Assembly (NCBI GenBank): GCA_946633495.1
Contig: CAMPAX010000024.1
Location: forward strand, 1-17,752
DNA: 17,752 nt
Origin: an uncultured Lachnospiraceae bacterium
Lineage (GTDB): Bacteria > Bacillota > Clostridia > Lachnospirales > Lachnospiraceae
Direction: 5' to 3'
Positions 13,553-17,752 of this stretch are shown here, piece after piece (the first letter of the stretch is position 1; every line of letters starts with the position of its first letter). The translations under genes were made by a program, and so were the position numbers. The notes beneath the pieces are model-generated. The model saw only the letters and a list, made by a program, of their open reading frames with translations. It ran no database searches and was not told the DNA's origin.

Positions 13553-15916
13553 CTACTCCACATTCTTCAGGGCCTCGTCCATGGGGATCCGTCTGATCCT
13601 GAAATAATCCAGAAGCATGACTGCAAGATATGCACCGAAGGTGATCGCGATAACAGCGAGATAATCACTCGCTCCAAAATGCACCGGCAGCCAGCCGTCC
13701 ATTTTGTTCATATACGCCACCCAGATCGCGCTCAGTGCCTTTACTCCCACAAATGAGGTTATCACCGCTGAGATCAGTACAAACCACGTGGTGCTGATCA
13801 GATACAGGGAAGCGATCTCCTTATTCTCGTATCCCAGGATCTTCACCATGGAAATGGCATTTTCATTCTTTTCGATGATGACCTTGCTCAGCATGTAGAT
13901 CACGATCATGGCAAGTATGAAGCAGACCACCTGGAAGATGGACATATAATCCCCCATGGAGTGATTCAGCTGACGTGAGATCTTCAGCACGTCTTCCTCC
14001 GTGACGGAGGCTGCAATGTTCGACGCCGCGATATCTTTGATCTCGGCATCCGACATGTAACCGCTGAAGGAACCGGACTCATATCCAAGGGCCTGATTGA
14101 AATGTTCTTCCGGCAGGATCACAATGAGTCCGCCGGTATAGTCCTTAAATCCGGCGATCCGGAAGGTATAACGGTCATCCGTGAAGGGCTTTTTCAGGGT
14201 AATGCTGTCCCCTGCCTTTAGTTTAAATTTGTCACGGTAAGCCGAGGAGACATACACCTCATCCTCCGCAAGATCCCTGGGTATGGCAAGATATCTGCTG
14301 TCATCCACAACACCATAAACCGTGATAGTCTCTCCCACCCGGGGACCATCCGTGGTTTTCAGTTCCGTAACACTGAACCTCTCGGCGCCATCCACGGATG
14401 TTTCGACCACATTTCCGGTCTCATCCACGGTGGATTTCAGAATATACTGATTCTTCACGAACATTTCATCCGTGACCGATTCCGTGTAGCTGTTCAGCGT
14501 TGCCGGAAGCCCGAAGGAAAATGCCAGAAGTATCATGACGAAGGCCAGCCCGAAGAACAGCACCAGATAGTTCGGAATGTTCTGCAGGATCACTCTGAGA
14601 CGGAATCTGTGGAAGAACGGGAAATGCGGCAGCTTCACCGCTTTCTTTCGTTTTCTGCTTCTGAGATCATGCCGCAGGAAGCGAAGCGGCGAGAACCTGA
14701 GGCTTCTTCGGATCACGATCCAGGTAACCAGGATCATGATGGCCACAGGGACCAGCGTTGTACGGATAAACGCTTCTGAATTCCAGATCGTCACATAGGT
14801 CGGAAGACTGTAACTGTTATAATACATTCCGACTACGATGAATTTGAACGCCGTATACCCCAGAATGTTTCCGACGATGGCGGATACCAGCGTCACGACC
14901 ACCGGAACCGTCATATAATGCACCACCAGTTCTCCCTTTGTATATCCGGAAGCCCGAAGAGTTCCGATGGAAGAAGCCTCCCTGGTAATGGTGCTGGTGA
15001 CGGTCACTCCAAAGATAAATGCGATCATGATGATAAAGACATAGAGCAGGATTCCTACCATGACTTCATCCCCGGAAAGATCCGTCCTTGCAAAGTTCAC
15101 CCCCATATTTGCGTAACGGGGCACAAAATCCTTCAGTTCATTGCCCGCCATCATGCTCCGGGCAACCACTTCCATCATGTAATCATCCGACAGCTTCTTC
15201 TCAACTTCCTTCTGCCGGTCCTCCGAAGCAGAAGGATCGATAGCATGATTCCCCAGCTTTTCATCGTCATACAGCCATGCATAGGTGTAATGCACGCTGA
15301 CATCAAATGCTTCAAACGCCTCGGGCACCACTACTGCCACATCAAAGGTAATGGCATCAAACATGGAATCCGTATTCTTCTCATACAGGGTTGTGTACTG
15401 CGCCATGGAGATAAGGCCCGTCACCTCCATTTCCTTCCCCTGCACACGGATCGTATCCCCTACTTTTATTCCGTTATTATCTGCGTGCATCCGGTCGATG
15501 GCAATCTGCGCATCCGTCTTCGGTGCCTCTCCTTCCAGATAGCAGGACAGATTGATCTGATCCGTCGTCCTGTACAGACGAACCTTTCCGTCCTTTTCCC
15601 CATCGCAGTCATGATCCTCCTGCACGTCCTTATTAAAATTCTCATAAAGCTTTACGGGAACAGAGGTATTCTCCAGGTCTGCCAGAAGCTGTTCATCTGC
15701 TTCCCGGTTCAGTTCAAAATGACCGTACTCCATTTTGTACCTGGTCACCGAATCCTCCAGAGCCGTCAGCATACTGTTATTTGCCACATACATTCCCGAC
15801 ACAAAGCCTATGGTGATAGCCAGGAGAAGAAATATCACCAGGTACTTCCGCCACTCCCCTATCAGCTCCTTGGGAACTCTCTTACCGAGGGGGTTCCGCA
15901 TTCTCTTCTTGTCCAT
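13553..15916 (-). CDS. FtsX-like ABC transporter permease
   Basis: Encodes 787 residues starting at the ATG at 15916, chosen because GGAGG lies 10 bases upstream; a GTG at 15940 is less likely. It has the two-FtsX-domain layout. TM1 lies at about 25-45 and is followed by an extracytoplasmic domain (46-282). Three membrane segments follow at about 284-306, 335-362 and 387-404. A fifth lies at about 450-470, then a second external domain (471-655), and three segments close the protein (about 658-680, 705-730 and 750-772). The FtsX hallmarks after the segments are REASSIGTLRASGYTKGEL (312-330) and ISMVKILGYENKEI (688-701). Such permeases do not always import or export a small substrate; many act by mechanotransmission on lipoproteins, peptides or lipids. 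It pairs with the ATPase gene 17 bp upstream. The substrate is unknown. Confidence 0.92.
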   Translation of the reverse strand: MDKKRMRNPLGKRVPKELIGEWRKYLVIFLLLAITIGFVSGMYVANNSMLTALEDSVTRYKMEYGHFELNREADEQLLADLENTSVPVKLYENFNKDVQEDHDCDGEKDGKVRLYRTTDQINLSCYLEGEAPKTDAQIAIDRMHADNNGIKVGDTIRVQGKEMEVTGLISMAQYTTLYEKNTDSMFDAITFDVAVVVPEAFEAFDVSVHYTYAWLYDDEKLGNHAIDPSASEDRQKEVEKKLSDDYMMEVVARSMMAGNELKDFVPRYANMGVNFARTDLSGDEVMVGILLYVFIIMIAFIFGVTVTSTITREASSIGTLRASGYTKGELVVHYMTVPVVVTLVSAIVGNILGYTAFKFIVVGMYYNSYSLPTYVTIWNSEAFIRTTLVPVAIMILVTWIVIRRSLRFSPLRFLRHDLRSRKRKKAVKLPHFPFFHRFRLRVILQNIPNYLVLFFGLAFVMILLAFSFGLPATLNSYTESVTDEMFVKNQYILKSTVDETGNVVETSVDGAERFSVTELKTTDGPRVGETITVYGVVDDSRYLAIPRDLAEDEVYVSSAYRDKFKLKAGDSITLKKPFTDDRYTFRIAGFKDYTGGLIVILPEEHFNQALGYESGSFSGYMSDAEIKDIAASNIAASVTEEDVLKISRQLNHSMGDYMSIFQVVCFILAMIVIYMLSKVIIEKNENAISMVKILGYENKEIASLYLISTTWFVLISAVITSFVGVKALSAIWVAYMNKMDGWLPVHFGASDYLAVIAITFGAYLAVMLLDYFRIRRIPMDEALKNVE

Positions 15917-15933
15917 ATTCTCACGTCCTCCGA

Positions 15934-16650
15934 CTACCACTCCAGGTCAACTGCAGAAACCTTCTTCTCATTGATGATATTTTTCCGTACCACGCCGTCA
16001 CGAAGCTTGATCACATGGTCTGCCATAAGCTTAATGGCTTCATTGTGGGTTACCATGATAATGGTGTTGCCGTATTTCCTGTTCACATCTTCGATCAGCT
16101 TCAGGATCTCCTTGGAGGTCACATAATCCAATGCTCCGGTAGGCTCGTCGCAGAGCAAAATGTCCGGATTCTTTACGATAGCGCGTCCGATGGATACTCT
16201 CTGCTGCTGGCCGCCGGACAGCTGGTTGGGAAGCTTATGACGATGTTCATACAGTCCCAGGGTATTCAGCAGGTCATCGATATCCAGCGGGTGATCGGAC
16301 AGATACGCACCCACCTCCACATTTTCCTTCACGTTCAGATTCGGGATCAGGTTGTACATCTGGAATACGTACCCGAGGTGTTTCCGACGATACCGGGTCA
16401 GTCCCTTTTCTCCCATCTCCTCCAGCCTGTCCCCATTGATCGATATATATCCGCTGTCCGGATTATCGATACCGCCGATGATATTCAGCAGCGTGGACTT
16501 TCCGGAACCGGAAGGTCCCAGCAAAACACAAAACTCGCCTTTTGCCACCGAGAAGTTCATCCCTCTCAGCACCTCCTGGCGAGCCTCTCCCGATCCAAAT
16601 CCTTTCTTCAGGTCCACAATCTCCAAAAACAGTCTTTCTTCTTCTGACAT
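15934..16650 (-). CDS. ABC transporter ATP-binding protein (MacB/LolD type)
   Basis: Encodes 238 residues; AGGAGG lies 5 bases before the ATG. It powers the FtsX-type permease encoded next. Complete motifs: Walker A GPSGSGKST (45-53), Q-loop VFQMYNLIP, signature LSGGQQQR, Walker B ILLCDEPTGALD and the switch His in VTHNEA. The order and spacing match the MacB/LolD/FtsE family. The short C-terminal extension (about 220-238) is not part of the core. It is the first gene of a two-gene operon whose control region (16651-16920) contains two candidate promoters and several dyads. Confidence 0.96.
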   Translation of the reverse strand: MSEEERLFLEIVDLKKGFGSGEARQEVLRGMNFSVAKGEFCVLLGPSGSGKSTLLNIIGGIDNPDSGYISINGDRLEEMGEKGLTRYRRKHLGYVFQMYNLIPNLNVKENVEVGAYLSDHPLDIDDLLNTLGLYEHRHKLPNQLSGGQQQRVSIGRAIVKNPDILLCDEPTGALDYVTSKEILKLIEDVNRKYGNTIIMVTHNEAIKLMADHVIKLRDGVVRKNIINEKKVSAVDLEW

Positions 16651-16732
16651 GGCGTCCTCCTGTCTGCTCGCAATTAGTTAGCCTGTGCAAATCGTAATCT
16701 ATGTTTCTTCTGATCTGTATTAATCACATGTT

Positions 16733-16854
16733 GGAATATAGCACATAACAATCCATACAATCAACAGTTTTCGGTTAGCCTGTTCTAACTATTGTAAATT
16801 CTGTATAGCTCGTTCACGAATCAAAACCTCTTTTTGTGCTATATTCCTGAATAT
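16733..16854. repeat. Dyad-rich operator-like region of the ABC operon
   Basis: GGAATATAGCACA at 16733-16745 is perfectly inverted at 16835-16847 (13 bp, 89 bp apart). Inside this span GTTAG-N6-CTAAC (16774-16789) is another dyad, and ATATTC-CT-GAATAT (16841-16854) overlaps the distal arm. The 10-bp word GTTAGCCTGT at 16774-16783 recurs at 16677-16686, closer to the ATPase start. These are typical of regulator sites but no regulator gene is in the window, so the role is inferred. Confidence 0.5.
16735..16764 (-). promoter_or_regulatory. Candidate proximal promoter of the ABC operon
   Basis: On the minus strand TTGATT (16764..16759) and TATATT (16740..16735) are spaced 18 bases apart. The -10 lies inside one arm of the 13-bp inverted repeat (16733-16745), which suggests that a protein bound there would block it. 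The leader would be about 75 bases. Confidence 0.45.
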
Positions 16855-16889
16855 ATGTTCATTTATTCATGCGTTCATTTGACATGCTA

Positions 16890-16918
16890 ATGTTACAATA
16901 ATCCTACGATAATGTCAA
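16890..16918 (-). promoter_or_regulatory. Candidate distal promoter of the ABC operon
   Basis: On the minus strand a perfect TTGACA (16918..16913) is 17 bases from TAACAT (16895..16890). The transcript would start near 16883 and have a leader of about 230 bases crossing the dyads listed next. Confidence 0.5.
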
Positions 16919-17000
16919 CCACCTTTTCACAGCAAGTTATCTCCATTACCATTTTTTACGGTTATATTATGCACGATAATTCAGATTATTATAAATCACA

Positions 17001-17029
17001 TTGCGTAACCCACGGAATTTGGGTATAAT
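17001..17029 (+). promoter_or_regulatory. Sigma-A promoter of the methyltransferase-family gene
   Basis: TTGCGT (17001-17006) and a perfect TATAAT (17024-17029) are spaced 17 bases apart. The start is expected near 17036, a leader of about 57 bases. An AT-rich dyad ATAAT-TCAG-ATTAT (16976-16989) lies just upstream. Confidence 0.75.
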
Positions 17030-17092
17030 CTTCTCTTGTAGAAGCAGACCGGAAACTGCAGCTTGAAAAAGCAAAACCCTACGGAGGTTGAA

Positions 17093-17725
17093 ATGTCGGA
17101 TAGTACCAATAAAAAAAGCAGCCATCGAAAAAACATGGCTGACATGTTAAAAGAACGTGCCACAGAATCCTCTCAGCCGGAAGACGATTTTTCCGATCTG
17201 GAGGAAGGCCAGCTCTCTCCCATCGTTGCCAGGGATCTGAAAAAACCCATGTCTGTTTACGGCATAGGCCCCGTCTTCGGTCTTATCGCTGTCCTGCTGA
17301 CCGTTGCAGGGATCCTTCTCCGGAAGAAATGGATCTTCGAATCCGGCGTTCCGGAGAACAAGGTCCTCCGTTATATCTATATCGGACTTGGCATAGCCAT
17401 CATTCTTGCCGGGATCATCATTTATTTTCAGGCCGTGTTCGGCGTACGGGTGGATGATTATATCCGCCGGGGCAGGCTCTGTACGGAAGGAATCTATGCA
17501 TGGGTGAGAAACCCCATCTACACGGCCATCCTTTTTGCATGTACCGGAGCACTGTTCATTTCCGGAAATGTATATATGTATGCGATCCCCATTCTTCTTT
17601 GGATCCTGCTTACGATCCTCCTGAAGAAGACCGAAGAACCGGATCTCTTCCAGCGGTTCGGGCAGGAATACGGAGAATACTACACGAAAGTGAACCGGGT
17701 GCTTCCGAAGCCGCCCTCAAAATGA
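17093..17725 (+). CDS. Isoprenylcysteine carboxyl methyltransferase (ICMT/PEMT) family membrane protein
   Basis: Encodes 210 residues from the ATG at 17093, which has GGAGG 5 bases upstream; an in-frame TTG at 17063 lacks a ribosome site. After a polar, acidic, probably disordered N-terminal tail (1-52) come four membrane segments (about 57-78, 92-113, 142-158 and 160-178). The family signature is present: TEGIYAWVRNPIYTAILF (131-148; the usual RHP is RNP here), EEPDLFQRFGQEYGEYY (181-197) and the closing RVLP (202-205). Family members use S-adenosylmethionine to methylate prenylated peptides or lipids, but bacterial ones are mostly uncharacterised and there is no evidence here for the substrate. 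It is divergent from the ABC operon. Confidence 0.85.
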   Translation: MSDSTNKKSSHRKNMADMLKERATESSQPEDDFSDLEEGQLSPIVARDLKKPMSVYGIGPVFGLIAVLLTVAGILLRKKWIFESGVPENKVLRYIYIGLGIAIILAGIIIYFQAVFGVRVDDYIRRGRLCTEGIYAWVRNPIYTAILFACTGALFISGNVYMYAIPILLWILLTILLKKTEEPDLFQRFGQEYGEYYTKVNRVLPKPPSK

Positions 17726-17752
17726 TATGTACCCTGCTTTTTTGTATTCTTT

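Noticed and set aside
13369..13563. A 64-codon minus-strand frame after the permease
   Set aside because: It overlaps the end of the permease gene, runs into the -35 of the RNA promoter, lacks a ribosome site and shows no protein-like pattern.

Overview
The window looks like a piece of chromosome from a Clostridia/Lachnospiraceae-type Firmicute. The signs are strong AGGAGG-type ribosome binding sites, TTG starts, sigma-A promoters, a dnaX-ybaB-recR block, a group-III-like phosphofructokinase, and FHA and DUF6382-like proteins of the kind seen in that group. The species call is inference from gene content. No phage, transposase, CRISPR array, rRNA or tRNA was recognised.

Layout, left to right. 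(1) 1-3774, minus strand: mltG, then a DUF6382-like + FHA protein, then a second DUF6382-like protein with 36-bp coding repeats that runs off the left edge. (2) 3775-4604: a divergent promoter region, a plus-strand cyclophilin, and a hairpin terminator shared with the next gene. (3) 4623-6072, minus: a divergent diaminopimelate-decarboxylase-like enzyme, preceded by a 39-codon ORF overlapping its TTG start, with leader hairpin and promoter. (4) 6317-10048, minus: phosphofructokinase followed 21 bp later by a large membrane-anchored protein with a C-terminal C39-peptidase-like domain. (5) 10153-12834, minus: dnaX-ybaB-recR, the replication/recombination block common in Firmicutes. (6) 12835-13372: a gene-free region with a dnaX promoter, a cluster of mini-hairpins, a 136-bp cloverleaf-like palindromic element, and a candidate terminated structured RNA with a near-consensus promoter. 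(7) 13553-16650, minus: an FtsX-type ABC permease and its ATPase. (8) 16651-17092: a dyad-rich divergent control region. (9) 17093-17725, plus: an isoprenylcysteine-methyltransferase-family membrane protein.

Most genes are housekeeping or envelope functions: peptidoglycan strand termination, protein folding, amino-acid metabolism, glycolysis, clamp loading and recombination, and export. The least explained parts are the 12.9-13.4 kb region (where B. subtilis carries its SRP RNA gene, but where no SRP hallmark is visible), the paired DUF6382-like genes, the 876-residue anchored protein beside pfkA, and the decarboxylase whose active-site motifs depart from the lysA consensus in several places. 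All calls come from reading the sequence; no database search was run.
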